From Archegozetes longisetosus (Eukaryota; Arthropoda; Arachnida; Sarcoptiformes; Trhypochthoniidae): a DNA stretch of 64,000 nucleotides. How positions within the stretch are numbered: the first letter of the stretch is position 1; each line of letters starts with the position of its first letter. Both the position numbers and the translations under genes were made by a program. The notes beneath the pieces are model-generated. The model saw nothing but the letters and a program-made list of their open reading frames with translations, had not been told where the DNA came from and did no database searches. Location of the stretch: the NCBI GenBank assembly GCA_018873245.2, contig JAEMBT020000001.1:9272220-9336219 (forward strand), read 5' to 3'. Positions 47,801 through 61,793 of this stretch are shown here, one piece after another.

Positions 47801-50800
47801 CATTTGAATACATATATATTTTAAGGTTCAGCAGACAGTTAATCCCTTCATTATACAAAAGTAAATAGTCTTAAAATAATTTTCTTATTATAATAGGAAA
47901 AGAAATTCAAATCAAGCCTAACCTAAGATGGTATCCATTAAGAATTAGCAAAATAGGTGTGTTTTTCTCAGATCCATATCTATCTAGTTTTCTCAGTATT
48001 TTATCACTGAATATATTTTCTGTTGTGAGAGAAAACATTTTAGAGAACTTGATATCAATTTGTTAAAAGATTAGGAGAAAAAAGAAAAGTCTTTTTAAAA
48101 CCACTGTTTGGCCTGAATTTCAAAATCAAACATCAATTCGCTTATAATTCAGTATAAAATACAGTTTACGACACAAATCGTTGAATTGGAAGCAATAAAT
48201 TGGAAGAAAGAACCCGTTTTTTGAGTAATCACTACCGTATATGAGATTTCTGTTACTCTCTATTGTGTTAAGAACTCTTTGAAAACTTTTTGAACAAGCG
48301 ATTTATGTTGCGCTTGAGATAAGGAAAATAAGAATGCTTGAAAGAAAAAAGTAAAATACAATACAATAGACAATGAGCCATAAGAGAAGTGTTCAATAGA
48401 ATAGAAAGTTCGAGAAAAACTTTCCCTTAAAAATAATTTGATTTTTAACTTATTTCTTTTGCAGCTTTTTTAGCTTAAGACAAATATATTTCAATTCTAA
48501 TGATTCAAATTGAATTGATTACAACATTATTCAAAAAAGTGTTTAAAATAGATTTTAAATACGCGATACTTTCGGAAATGAGTATAGTTTTTAAGATTGA
48601 AACCCTGATAAGTGACTGAATCCATAAAATAAATCTATAATTTTTTCCTACTTCTCATCATAAATAACACAATACAGGCAATCAATTTATTTATGTCATT
48701 CTCTGCCATCAGAAAGAATATAAGCTTTTAATATAGTAAGTAACCGATCCTTCAACTTTTTTTTCTTTTAAAATATTTTAATTTATTCGTCAACGTGTAA
48801 TGCATTGACTCTAAAACTCAAACCTTTTCTTTTTGACTGATTTATAGGTTTATAGGCTTCCCGATATGTCATACGTTACTTGAAATAATTACAAATCAAT
48901 CTGAAATCGAGTTATCAGTCATTCAAAAGATAAGACACCGTTTCAAGTAATTATTGTTTCTTGTTTAAAAAAAAATTGAAAAAGTAAAAACAAAAATGAA
49001 TTTCTCTATATTCGATCTGAAAGTTCAATTCATGTTTTTATCTGAAATAAAAAAAGATTTTACTATAAATCTCTCGGTGTTCATTTATTCAGATTGAGAT
49101 TAATTTGAATTTTCACTCAAAGAGAAATGGTTGTGCAGATATTTTTCGCCTTATTATAGAAACAAATTTCCATAAAACCCGTTTTACTTAAAAATTAATT
49201 CGTTTGTGTCAGAGACTAATTATCCGTTATCACGTACAACAAAAGCTCATTCAAAATAGTAATTTTATTTTCTAACACACCTGAAGAAAATTAACTTAAA
49301 TATTAATCAAAGATAACAGAATTAGATTGAATAAATGAGAAAAGTTCATAAATTGCAAGGGACTATATGAATAGTTTGACAAAAACGATGATTACTAAGA
49401 TTTTGAGAGCCGCAGGTCAAACAAAAATATGTTTTAGGAGAAGAAAATATATTATTAAACTTGGATGTACACTGAGAAGAGCTAGTGATCTAGTTTTGCC
49501 ACTGAATGACTGACTGACAAACATAGCAGACTTCTATTCATACAAAATCCATCAGCTGTATCTTGTCTTTCTTAACAATATTGCTAAACAAGTAGAGAGC
49601 AGTTTAATTATAGAGTAGTTCACTCTTGAGTGCAACGATCATCTAATGGGTTAGTCCCTCCAGATTGCATATGAGAGCGAATTTTAAGAGATTAGTCATG
49701 ATGTAGCCGTGTTTTGAATTTCAATTATCTGTCTTATAGTTGATTCAATTTGAATATCAAAACAAATCTATGTTATACATTCTCTTTCATATTTAAATAT
49801 TTGATTTGAAGACTAATTAAATTGTACTTATTTTTTCATTTAATTATTAGTTCATTATCATTTGAAAATTTGCATTCGGTCTAAGGTAAAGGTTTTTTAA
49901 ATTAAGATCTCAAGTCATTAAATACATATATGTATATGCATTTCTTAACTCTGCAATAAGTATACGCACAAAACGGATATATTTTCATGTCAGTCATTTG
50001 TTTTGATTTGACTTGATCTTATTTCTAAGCATTAGATCTCATTTCAATTTCAAATTTGCTTCACTCTCTCAAGATGCAAAGTCATGAAATAAAGCTGTCT
50101 TAGAGCTGAAGTTTTGACACCCAAACATAAAAAACAATAGTAATCCGGAGAAGATCCTAATACTAAAAGGATTTGAGTTGCATGAATAAAGGCAAGAAAA
50201 TTTCCAAATTTCTGCTAGTCAGATTTGCATTCATAGGTAATTCAACTCTAAAGATGATGCGAAAGATACAGTAAAAAAGGTATTTTGATAGGAATCCCTC
50301 TCGGCATTGATGACATAAAAAGCGCATACGAACCATTCGCACCATTTTTCTCTAATATAGCCTGAGGCTGTTTATAACAGTACTAGTACTAGATTTTATT
50401 TTTTCATCTTCTTTCTAAATAGGCTCTCATGTTAAAAGAGTACAAACGAATAGCGGGCTGTATAGCGAATGAGTGTATATGGAGGAACAATTTTACTAAA
50501 ATAGTCTGAATTGAGTTTGATTCGAGCAAAAGTTGTTTAGTCTTCAGTGAGAGCTGGTCTGAAACCTATTTTTCTTCCTCTTGTTTTTCTTCAATGCATA
50601 ATCAAAGTATAAGTTCGAGTTCTTAAACATTGTGGGGGAATGTAATTAAGAATAAGTGAAATCACTTTACTCTTCATTGTTTTAATAGTTTTTAAATAGT
50701 ATTTTGTGTGAAAAGTGATAAAAAAAAGAAATAAATTTAGTTTGACGGATTATTTTTCTAACTTTGCTAATAAGTATTATATTTAGTGAAAGAATAGTTT

Positions 50801-53280
50801 TCTACTACCGAAAATGCATATCTCTATTATTTATTTAGGTGAGACATTTTCCAATTGATTTGATCCCATATTATGAACATTTACAAGTATTAAAAAAGTA
50901 ATTTTCTTCTAATATTGTTTTCTTATGTGATTTACGTGAATTCTAGTGATAACTACTTTGATATATGCCTCTCTTATTAATTCACAACCATATCGTGGGG
51001 TAAGCAATAAAAACGTTATCCTTTCATTAGTCAATTTAAGCTTTACCAGTGTTTAGTAAAGTGAAAATCTATTAACAACTCGTTAGAAAGCATTTAGCAG
51101 TAAAATACTGTCGATATAGTAAATTTGATTGCTACAATTTATATGGTTGAATAGTAAAACATTTGTTCTATATAAAGAAAACTATATAAGTTGAATGAGT
51201 CGAATTTTAAGTTGAATGAAACAAAGGCTTTCAATAATTTGTTCCTACGAATTTTTAATGTCTATATTTATGCACTAAATTCTTTTTATATATAAATAGG
51301 TGTACTTATGGTATATATAATTATTTAATTTGTAGTCTAGAATAAAGCTTAAATAACTAATTTAGCTCTTATTAAGCTATGCTTATCTTTCAGCTTTCTG
51401 TTAAGGTTTCCCAATAATTACCATTGAGTGCAAGGTTTTCAGCTCAAAATTAAAATAGCAAGTCATTTCTCATAGATAACTTTCTTCAAATATTGTTTTA
51501 ACTCTGAAATTAAAGTGTAATTGTTATAAATTTGAAATAGAGAACAAGATTTTTACTAAAGATATCGCTGAACGCTTACACACATTTCTAGCTTGCGCAC
51601 ATTCTATCTTGCACACATTTCTAGCTATCACAACATAAGTACATGATTTTCAGCTGAAATATTAAATTTAAAACCCATTATGAAATCAAAGCTAAGTAAT
51701 AAATCATTTTTCATAAATAGCTTTATTCTTGTATTGTTTTCATCTTAAAATTCAAAGAGTTATAAAGATTTTTTTCAAAGATATCGTTAAATGCCTTTCA
51801 AAAAGAAGATCAAGTAATGGATCATTTATTAGTCGTGAAGAACAAGATAACATGCCTTAAGTGATCCGTTTTTCTGCTCAATCGAGTAGGCGGTAGCTTA
51901 AATATAACTTTTGCAAGTTATCAGTAAAACCCGAAAACTCAATAAACCTCAAACATCGATAACGTACTCTCATCTCATAGCAATAAAGTTTAGTTTAGGT
52001 TTCGCTTCAGGTCTTCAAATTATCTTAATTTGAGTCTTATTTTCAAAACACGGCTCAGATTAAGATCAAAGTAAAACTATATCTTTTTGGATAAACTATT
52101 TTTGAAACTTCTTTTCTAAAAATAGGACTTATTTTTCATTATCATTGAGAACTTGTAGAAAAGAATTTTGATGTCTTAACAAAGTCTGAGCCGAATACGT
52201 GTCAGACCTTTTGACCATAAGAGCGATCTGTAATTATTATTGGGAGCTTCCATAGGAGCTCACTCTCGAACCGCAAACAGCAATCAATAATGTTGATCGA
52301 TGTCTGAACTAATTTTGTTTCAGCTATAATCGTAATTATTAAATTATTTCTACTTGAAGAGAAACTTTTTTTTCAAAGTTTCAATCACTTCTTAAGTTGG
52401 ATCCTGTTTTTGAAGTTTGGCTTTTTTGCTCGCAAACATATACTAATAAGCTAAAAGGTTTTAATACTTTATGCAAAAGAAAAAAGCTTAACATTTTTCA
52501 GTTCATGCTGTTTACGAAAACAGACCAAATACTAAAAATCATTTTCTTAAGCCAAAAAAATATAGTAAACTACAGCTTTTTATGGATTTTCTGTACCAAT
52601 ATAGTTATGGTAAGAAAGTAAAATGTGATCAGATACTATTAATATCAGAATTTTGGAGGTTTTTATTACCCAAGTGTATTAAAATTGTAATTTATTCACA
52701 ATTTGGGACACTCAGAATAACCAGATGGATAAAATATTTAAATTACTAAACTAAAGAGCCGAAAACCTTGTACTACGCATCGTAAATTGTAAAACAAAAA
52801 GTGAAATGTATAGAGGAAGTGAAATCCAAAATAATAATTAGAGATAACTTACGTCATGTTAAGTGTATTAAGTAAATTAATCATTCTATTAAATAATATG
52901 CTTTCCAAAAATGGCTGAGAATTTCTCATTAGAATTTTCACATCAAAACCACAAATAGCTATCAATTTTAATTAAGTAAAAATTGAATCATAAACTTCTT
53001 AAACCATAGCCAGAAATGCCGCGCCTTAAAAGTATAATACCTTGTATAAAGATTATGAACTCTTTAAACTTAGGCCTATTTTCAGCCTAAGGCCACTCGT
53101 GTAAAGTTACTATTTTGATAACTCAAAGAACATTACCTGAATGAAACGTTTGCTATTCATAGTATTTCCTATCCCTTTAATGAAAACTTAATGAGAAATT
53201 TATTAAATTATTGAAGGCACTAATATCTATAACAAATTGAAAAGAAATTCAATTTAACAATAAATAGATTTTCCACCTAA
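40466..53280. other. 12.8-kb gene-poor AT-rich stretch
   Basis: No coding exon, tRNA, rRNA or clear transposon was recognised. It contains a (GA)21 microsatellite at 44767-44808, a short tandem CAATACAAG series near 44618-44646, and a slightly GC-richer patch around 50430-50650 with a TTCAGTG initiator-like motif. It could be intergenic or a large intron or upstream region of the peritrophin-like gene downstream. Confidence 0.45.
44767..44808 (+). repeat. (GA)21 microsatellite
   Basis: Uninterrupted GA dinucleotide array of about 42 bases. Confidence 0.95.
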
Positions 53281-53339
53281 GCTTTAGTTAATAACTATTT
53301 TTCATTCTATTTTTGTGATCGAATTGTAATGATAGTCTA

Positions 53340-53570
53340 ATTTTTGATATGAAGGCGGGTCTGCCAATGGATGATTTGGTGGCGGCGATAGCGACCGCAG
53401 CAATCAATGGTGCTATTCCATTTAATAAAATCAATTTGCGTGATCCTAAAGCTAACAGAGAACCACTCAGGATTCCTATACTGCTCATTAAGCACAACGA
53501 TCTGATGGCTCGAGGAATCAAACTCAATCCCAAGTTTTCTAATGATAGGCATAATTGGAATATGAAAAGT
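53340..53570. other. GC-richer exon-like island, strand uncertain
   Basis: This 230-bp patch is richer in G and C than several kilobases around it and is open on both strands. The plus frame contains MDDLVAAIATAAINGAIPF; one minus frame is hydrophobic (LLALGSRKLILLNGIAPLIA then AVAIAATKSS); a second minus frame is polar. No donor or acceptor joins it in phase to the exon at 53867. It may be a coding exon of a neighbouring gene, but I cannot decide strand or product. Confidence 0.35.
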
Positions 53571-53866
53571 ATTTAACCTAAAAACCAATAGCAAAACTTT
53601 TTATTCATTTCTAGTCAATAACTTATTTATGATTGGCATCCATTTCTATTGACTTAGATGGCAGAGGATTTCAACCAAATAAAAATCGCAACTTCAACAA
53701 AGAAGTAATGAATAGAAAAAATTTAGATAATCAATGAAAGAATTTCCGAAATTTGATACATTTATTTCTAGTAAATTAGTTCAGGTTTTTTATTAGATCA
53801 AGTTTTGAAAATTTTTTAAATTTGATCAAATTTTTAAAAATAAAAATTCCCAAAAATTTTTATTAG

Positions 53867-56800
53867 GAGTTTCTCCCGAAACCGAGATTCCCAACCCATG
53901 GCATGAAAGTAGTTCCAGCCCCGAAACTTTTCCAGGGTCAAGATCGCGGCCGTGATAGAGATATACCAGTGCCTAAAAAGAACTACGACAGGCCGCCGCT
54001 CAAAGTGGAAGCCGAGAGATATCAAAACCGGGAACCAATAGAATTACCTGAAAGATATCCCGAACGTCCAAACGAAAGATTACCCGAAAGACCAATCGAG
54101 AGACTACCTGAAAGACCAATAGAGAGATTACCTGAAAGATTACCGGAAAAAGAACACGAAAGCGAACTCGGAGGAGAACCTGAAAGACCACCACTCACAG
54201 AACAAGTCGATTACGACGAAAGACCTGATAATTCACCACCATTGAAACCTGTAATAAGAACCCCTACTATTATAAGACATGTTTACGGCTCACAATCGCA
54301 TTTGTCATCTTCGAAGCCGACAATACCCCCTCGTTATCTAAAAGATATGCCAATAATTAAATCTTCAGATTCTGATGACAAATACAAGAATCAATTGCAA
54401 AGCTTGCCACCCATTGATGAAATATTGCCGCCAATAAAGGATGATTCAGATAATTATAAAACAGAGCCTATAGTTAATCATAAATACGTTAATATAGGAG
54501 ACGTTTATCGAAAGGCTAACAGTGAAGAAGAAATCAATCAAGATGAGGACAATGTTAATGATGACACTCTCGGAGGCTATGCTAAAAATAATTATGATAA
54601 GCAATTGGTTAGTACGCTTAAGAACTTGATGTCTTCGAGTAAAGAAAGACATCCGCTAAATATCGGAGGCTTAGGTGAAACTGATGTCAGTACAGGAGAT
54701 AATTATAAAACAAATACTAAAACATTGAAAACAAGCGAAAGCTATTTCTCAAGTACAGGCTCTTACTCTTCTCAACCATTAACTTATTCATCAAATTCTA
54801 GACAACCGCAAACTTATGAAACGATTCGGACAACATCACAACAGAACCAACAACTAATACCTCAATCATTACTCCAATATTCATCTCAGTCACAGTCTTT
54901 ATCCCAGTCAAAAATGCCAGGATCCTTATTAGCTCCAGTATCGTCTTATAGTGGTTCAAAAGCAGCATTTTCATCAACTTCAGCGCAATCCTTAGTTGAC
55001 AAATACTTATCTCCACCATCAGAAGTGGGGGTCACAAATACGGTTCAACTGTTGCCTGGACAGGTACCAGTTTTACCAGATTTATCAACCAATCGAAGAC
55101 CCGTTTCTATTAATTTGGATTATAATACGGCTTCGAGACCATTATCTCCTTCAAGTTTTTTCGATCAACAGAGTGAGCAGAAACTGGGGGGCTATGGGCA
55201 GGGACAGGTCTTTAGCGTTAATAGTGAGCGAGTTATTCCTAAACAAGTCACCTCTAGTTATCAAACTGCCCAACAACCAGTGAAAACCTATGTAATGTCT
55301 GGTATGTATACTAAGCAGATTTCTCGAGATCAAGATAATGTGGAACAACTGGAACTATATGATGATAAGGTTAGAAAAATCAGAGATTATTAAACTTTAT
55401 CAACCTTTTTTGATTTTTGCTAACTGTATGCTGACTGGTATGCTATATACACTCACACTTAGCCTGTCTCTAACAGGTTTTCAAATGTGCAATCTCTCTC
55501 TCTCTCACGTCAAAATTTATACTTTACTTATAAGTTAGAGCTTTCGTTCAGAACATAAGTTTCATTTTTCTCATCCAATAAATTAAATAAAGAATTTACA
55601 ATCTGTTTATGTAAATCAGGACAAACCTCAGATCTTACGAGATTGCAATGTGATGAAAACTAATATAACTATAATTTATTGTCCAAAGAAATATAATTAT
55701 ATGTTAGATGTGTAGTTGAAGAGTTATTTTCAAACTTTTTCATTTCCTTTCGCTATAATTTTTATAGTTAAACAAATCGTAAGCTTAGATATGCATAATT
55801 CAACTGTCAATCCAAATATTAGAGGCTAGTCATTTGAAAAGCAGTCACTTATCTAACATCTAAAAAATACGATTATTCTTCTATCCATTCAATTATAAAC
55901 TATTAATATGTATGAACTCTATCTTCTCTTCTCTTCTCTTTGAAAGTAAATTAAGTTTTTATATTCCCTTATTTAACATTAACATAACAGTAGGAAAATT
56001 GCTTTTATTTTCAATTCAATTTGAAATTTAAACATTTTTATGGTTTCATGAGGTTATAATTTTTGAGTAACTATTTATATCATAGAAAATCATCACTTAG
56101 TTTGAAATTTAAAAACTATTCTAAGCATTATAAAAGCCTTGGGTTTTTTAATACGTATTACGCAAAACTAGATTTCAAAGTGTAGAAGAGATGAGTCAAA
56201 TAATTGAATGAAATTTTCTTTAAAAAAATAAAAACGAGAGCAAAATATAAAGTAATTTACTTGTAGGAGAAGAAAAAACTTTAGAAAAACTTAATATTTA
56301 ATTTAAATTCAAGTATAACATTTATGAAACTATATTTTTTACTAAATAAATTGAGAATTAATTTTGCATAGCTTGTCAAAACTTTTGTTCCCTAAAGTAC
56401 CCAGCTTCATTAAAGTGTTTTCGTGTTTATACAACATTTTTATATTTATAGTTGGTTCCAATACTTTTTTTTCTTAAATCTAGCGTGACTTAACTCCAAA
56501 AGCCAGGAGCCATAATAGCATTGATATGAAAACTCTTTAGGATTAACACATAATAATCACCTTTAAATCAATTTTTCGGTAGAAGATCTTACATAACTGA
56601 CGAGTGATGCCTTTGGCTTCTGTTATATTTTTAAAGTGAAAGTTTAAATATTAGTAGTTATGAAACTGTTGCAAAGCATAAATACATTGATTAGAGTCAT
56701 GAAAAGTCTATTTAATCGAAAGTAATTTTTCTCTAAAGAAAAATATTTTATTTTTATCCCAAATTAAGGGGTACTAAATAAATTAGCTTCTCTAATTTTA

Positions 56801-58632
56801 AAAGCATAAATTTTGCAACATTTGCCATGAGATTTACTTTTTTAGTTCAGATCTTACTTGTTAATTGAGTTTAAGTTTAGATTTACTGCTCCTTAGGTCC
56901 TGAAGGCTTTAAAATTTAGTTTATTGTTAAAAGCAAATCATGTGAGATATGGAGGCGTTCGCTATTGGGTTTTTAATTCATCTAAAAGTTTTTTAATATT
57001 TGTTACTGATTTAATCACAATCTACTTTAAAATTCATTATTTATTCCAAAAAATAATTGGTTTATCGCCTAAACTGTAAAATGATCACTAAAATTATATA
57101 CACTTATAAAACGTTTTTTCTTAACTATTCTCTCCTGAAAAAAAGTTGAAAAATTGACGCATCTTTTTGAGAAATTAAGATAAAAAATAAGTAACCACTA
57201 TTTTTAGCCTTAATTTAGTGCTCATATGAGGGAAAACTGATTAGTATTTAGGAGACGAAAATGAAATAATGACTAACTTTACTGGAAACGAGAATTTTCT
57301 GATAAAAAAGATATTTTATCATAAATCTAATTAGATATTCGGGTACTGGTATTGATCTTCAGAACATTCTTTTTATTTATAAATTTGTTGACCCATTAAT
57401 TTTTAATGTGAATGTAACTTAAATACAAGTTTAGTTACTTATTAAGAATGTCTGATTATATTTCACGATATGTCAAATTAATTATAGGATATTATGATTT
57501 ATCTCATAGAAACTTACCGTAAAATTCATGATTTACTCATAGGCAGTTTCACATTTCAATAGCTTCTACATAGCAGATAGTTCTAGTAATCTGTTTTCAT
57601 TAATCATCCATTAAGAACATGAGGGATTCAAATGTCTCAAAGACATAATGCGTAACATACATTTTGATAATTATATTTATATAACTATCAACTTCTTTTA
57701 TGAAATCATTATTAGCTAATCAATTCTTATGTATAATTATTGGATTGTTTTTGTTATGAATGATAGGTTCCTCAAAATAGCGAAATCAAAGAATCGTTTG
57801 CTAATGTATTCGATGCACTTAAATATCCATCAGAAGAATCAACGGCAAGACCTGTTTATCTACAGTTAGGTCAGAATCTATTCTTTGAAGTGAAACCAAA
57901 AGGAAACCTAATTAACACTGAGACTAGAAACAATAGACCGCCTCAGAAGGTATCGAAAAATTTAATTGCAAAAGCACAACAATTAAATGATGATAAAGTT
58001 GAGGAAACAATCGTTGTTGACGATAATGATAGCAACGACAATAATAACAGTACTATTGCTAAAGTAACGGATTTTTCGTGTGAAAACAGAAGTCAAGGAT
58101 ATTATGCTGATGTTCAGAATAATTGTCAGGTTTGTGTTCGTCAACTGAATTACGTTGAACAATACAGTAGAACCCCGTTATAGCGAAATCTGGTATGTAG
58201 TTCGTTATAAAGGGGATTCACTGTAAGATTGATATAAAATTCAAATATTCAGTGATAGAATCCTGCTATAATAAGGCTTTGATTTTGTGAAGTTTTTATA
58301 TAATTAAATAAATGATTTTCCGTGAGTTGAAGTGGCGGTTTCTTGTATTATTATTAACAGAAATTTGATTCTCCACATCGAGGTTCGTTATAGCATGATT
58401 TTGCTGCATCACTATTGAAATAAATTTGAATGTTTCTCAATTGACATGAATTTTTCGAATTAGATTACAACTGAATTTAACATGTCTTTTATAGGTCTAC
58501 TATCAATGCTACCTTGGAGGCAGTTATAAGTTTTCGTGTCCAAACGGCACTCAATTTGATGAGCAAAGACTGCTGTGTGATTGGCCCGAAAATGTCTTAT
58601 GTTCCGATAAACAAGAGTCCAGTAATGAGTAA
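53867..58632 (+). CDS. Chitin-binding CPAP1-like protein with one CBM14 domain
   Basis: Exons: 53867-about 55369, 57767-58129 and 58495-58632. The first is preceded by TTTTATTAG, is in frame from EFLPKPRFPTHGM, and may not be the first of the gene since no signal peptide is seen. It encodes a polar region with PER repeats (PERYPERPNERLPERPIER and on, 54049-54190), then Ser/Gln/Thr-rich sequence. The last two encode FSCENRSQGYYADVQNNCQ and VYYQCYLGGSYKFSCPNGTQ with FDEQRLLCDWPENVLC: six cysteines and aromatics of a CBM14 (peritrophin-A) chitin-binding domain, split by an intron after NCQ. A single CBM14 with long low-complexity sequence fits CPAP1 cuticle proteins of arthropods. The donor ending exon one (AAG/GTTAGA) is in phase but weak; an additional small exon in the 2.4-kb intron is possible. 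Confidence 0.8.
54049..54190 (+). repeat. PER-type amino acid repeats in the CPAP1-like exon
   Basis: Short codon repeats encode about eight Pro-Glu-Arg-like units (LPERPIER twice, then LPERLPEK and GEPERPP). The 24-base unit is imperfectly tandem, so length may vary between alleles. Confidence 0.8.
55394..57766 (+). other. Putative intron of the CPAP1-like gene
   Basis: AT-rich, with stops in all frames and a pyrimidine-poor acceptor TGATAG at its end. Nothing repetitive is recognised. A small unrecognised exon is possible. Confidence 0.5.
58165..58223. mobile_element. 59-bp pogo/Tigger-like mini-element in the CBM14 intron
   Basis: CAGTAGAACCCCGTTATAGC at the left and GTTATAAAGGGGATTCACTG at the right are imperfect inverses resembling pogo/Tigger terminal repeats, and TA flanks both sides (58163-58164, 58224-58225). 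The two ends are separated by only about 13 bp. Confidence 0.7.
58249..58420. mobile_element. Diverged pogo-like MITE next to the mini-element
   Basis: CAGTGATAGAATCCTGCTAT at 58249 and the inverse of ATAGCATGATTTTGCTGCAT followed by CACTATTG, ending near 58419, look like older ends of the same kind. Confidence 0.45.
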
Positions 58633-61450
58633 CTTACTATATGAAAATCATGTTATTTTTTGAATAAGTATATAAATATATCGCAATACATTTTCTTATA
58701 TTCATATAAATGAAAATCTTTTTTATACGTTCGTATAGTTTTTTGTTTTGTTTTTTATGCTGAATGTAAAGAAATCGTTTTTATAAAACTTTGTTTTATT
58801 TGTCATTAACAATAAAAGTGCCAACAAATATAAGTGCCTTAAAAATGATTTAAGTTTGAAACAATAGCTACCAACACAAAGCAATTTATCGATGACTATA
58901 TGCTATATAGGAAATTATTATTCAATACAAATATTGAAAGTAAAAAAGCTTAAGTAGAAATTGAATAACTCTTGTTAGCAGATCAATAGAGAATTACGAA
59001 GAGTAAAAGAAAAAGTTTATTGAACTCAAAATCTTAATATAAGTTTTAGGGCTTAAAAGAGAAGAAAACGTTTTTTTCTGTATATAATTTGCATTCATCT
59101 TTTGATGCGGTAATGACTCTGTTTTAGTGTTAGGGGCAGTGAAATGAGGCCAATAAGTGCACGCAATTCACTCTCTCATCCGCTTCTATACAGTATAGTA
59201 ATTAACGAGCATCTAATTTAGCTTTTTGCCTAACTATCGCTTAGTGGAGTATTTATATGGGGTATTTATAAAAGAGAAGTTTATCTGGTAATTAAATCTA
59301 GGATACAAGACATTAGTATTTAATGCATAACTGGAAGGTGTCAACAAATTAGCATTATATATGAAATAGTATTATTAAATTAATAAGTACCCTTTTTCAT
59401 TGTTACTAATTATTTGTCGACTATTTAATATTGAATTCGTGCAAATACTAATTTAAATACTTATTTAAATACTTATTTAACTTCATCTTAGGTGATTGTA
59501 TGGTAGAAACCTAATTATAATGAACCTCAAAAACTGTGTTGATTAAAATGAAACCACTTTTAACGTGAGAGTAATGCACATGAATTTTGCCTATAAGATT
59601 CATTTATTTTCAAGTTATTGTACTCAGTGCCTATTAGTTTATTTAAGAACAAGTTTTTCATTATTTGAACGCTAAATAATTCCAAATTAGATAATGAGAA
59701 AATCAGTCTTTTCGAGTACTTTCTAAAGAAAATTCTCTTTTGTTGAAATAAATTTACAATTCATTATTTGAATCAGAATTTTTTAAAGAGATATCAAGTT
59801 TTGCCATCGAAGATAAAAATTTATTTTTGAAATACAGTAATAACTATAATAAAATGGACAACAAGTGCTGGCAATGCAAACATTTTTATTGAAAATATTT
59901 AACACAACAATACCTGAGTTGACAACTTAATAGAAATCAGCGATTGGGTAAGGATTTAGGGAATAATAAAAGACAAATTTCTTCTATTACTGCATATCAA
60001 ACTGCGGAAACTCAGTTTTATTGATTTACAATCTATTTAAAACAATTTGTCAAACTTACTCATTGAAAAACATATAATGTTTGCTAAACAGCTTGCTAAA
60101 TATTTTCTAAAAATACATTAGTAACGAATAAATTAAAAGGATGTCTGAAAACTCCTTAAGTGTATTAACATAAGATTCGAGTGAAGCACTTAAGTAATTA
60201 TAAGCAGTAAAAAGTTTGAAATATTTATCAGTAAAAAAGTTTTAAATATTTAGCAGTGGCTTGTCTAGAAAAACTTCAAGTGTAAAAGCTTTTATGAGCT
60301 TATCACTTGTTTAGATATAGAGAAACACTGACTCCTAAATCATGCAAACAATATGATTGATAGATATCTAGCTCTATGTTTGTGAATAAAGTCGGAGGCG
60401 TTAAATCACACGAAACCCATTAAACACCCGAACATGACCTGAGAGTCGGTATCATACTGAACATCCTAAAGATTGATTGTCTGAAAAAAGACTGCATTTT
60501 AGGTCACTTATTAAGGTAAATGTTTAGTGAATTATTAAGTACTGGGAAGTGAGTATTTAATTGAACGTTTCTATTTGAACGTCTAACTTATTTACAATAA
60601 AAAGCAAAAGTAATCTCTTGTACAATCAACTTATTTTAATGTTATTTAAGCTCATCTTTTTTTGATTCTATTGAGAAAATTGATTTTGATTGACAAAAGT
60701 AATTCATGTATGACTAATCAAATTTCAATTTAAATCTCACTTTCGCATAAAGGATTAAAAGCTCAATAAATTATTGTCTGAAAAGCTATTTTCTTAGCAT
60801 CTAATAGATTGTCTACCAGTGTCTGGACTAAACACAGACTTTAAAAACTAGTTTTTAATTCATACAAATGAAGCGCAAATCAATTGAAATAAGTTTCTGA
60901 ATAAAGATTTGGTTGGAAAATAGTAATAACGATTAAAATGTCAAAACATTTATTTTTGTCTTGCATTATGAATAAGTATAACTGAGGATCAGGTATTGAT
61001 AGTGGAAACCATAACCTGTTATTCAATTGACTCTAATTCTAGCTAAACATTCATATCATGAACATATGATTTGATCAAAATTTTGTTCCAAATTCTTTCT
61101 TAAGTTTAAATAAGTATTTCAGAAGTTATTTTTCGAAATTACTATAATTTAGTTCAATACCAGAATATCTGGTTAATTAGTATGAATTTGAAACGAGGCT
61201 CTGGTTAATATGAAACTTGAGCTTTAGGTTTATTTTTTGACAATAGTTTTGTCTCTTGGGTCATTGATATCTGTATTGATCAAATATATAATCTAAACTA
61301 ACTATCTAAATTAACAATATAAACTAACTTATCAATTGAATTCTCTAACTTTAATATTCATAAACTTGTGATTATAATTGGAAAAAAAACCTTTTTTCTC
61401 AAAGTAGTTTAAAAGTTAATTATTGGATTCAAATGTCTAGATAGATAACA
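58633..61450. other. 3' flank and AT-rich stretch
   Basis: AACAATAAAAGTG near 58809 offers a polyadenylation signal for the CPAP1-like gene. Beyond that I recognise no gene or clear repeat. Confidence 0.4.
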
Positions 61451-61454
61451 AGAT

Positions 61455-61793
61455 ATGAATAACAAGAGTAAAAAACTCATTGATATGTCAATTATTTGGA
61501 TCTCTTTTCTAAGATTCATAGACAGGATAATAGGATCAAAGATAATGGAATCGTTGCTTGAGTGCATTTTAATGTTGTTTTCTAATTATCTTCTCAGAAT
61601 TACCTATTTACAAGACATTTATAAACATGTGATAGTTTTTATTATTCAATTATTATTATTCAATCATAATACGCAATTGGTTAAGAAGAAAGTCGATGAA
61701 CTTGTTGAACGATTGTTTATTGTTTGTTTTGTTGGTGTTATCGATACAATAACTCATACTCGTTTAGCTTATACTCTTATACTTCTACGTTAA
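61455..61793 (+). CDS. Hypothetical 112-codon open frame, doubtful
   Basis: This is the longest open frame in the last 5 kb, with hydrophobic segments (IWISFLRFIDRIIG, VIVFIIQLLLF). I recognise no family, no signal peptide and no splice context, and long open frames with Ile/Leu-rich products arise by chance in such AT-rich DNA. A membrane protein exon is the only alternative I can suggest. Confidence 0.15.
   Translation: MNNKSKKLIDMSIIWISFLRFIDRIIGSKIMESLLECILMLFSNYLLRITYLQDIYKHVIVFIIQLLLFNHNTQLVKKKVDELVERLFIVCFVGVIDTITHTRLAYTLILLR

Noticed and set aside
54000-55348. Several open frames on the minus strand and in other plus frames across the CPAP1-like exon
   Set aside because: They are shadows of the repeat-rich coding frame; only the frame starting at 53867 connects to the chitin-binding exons.
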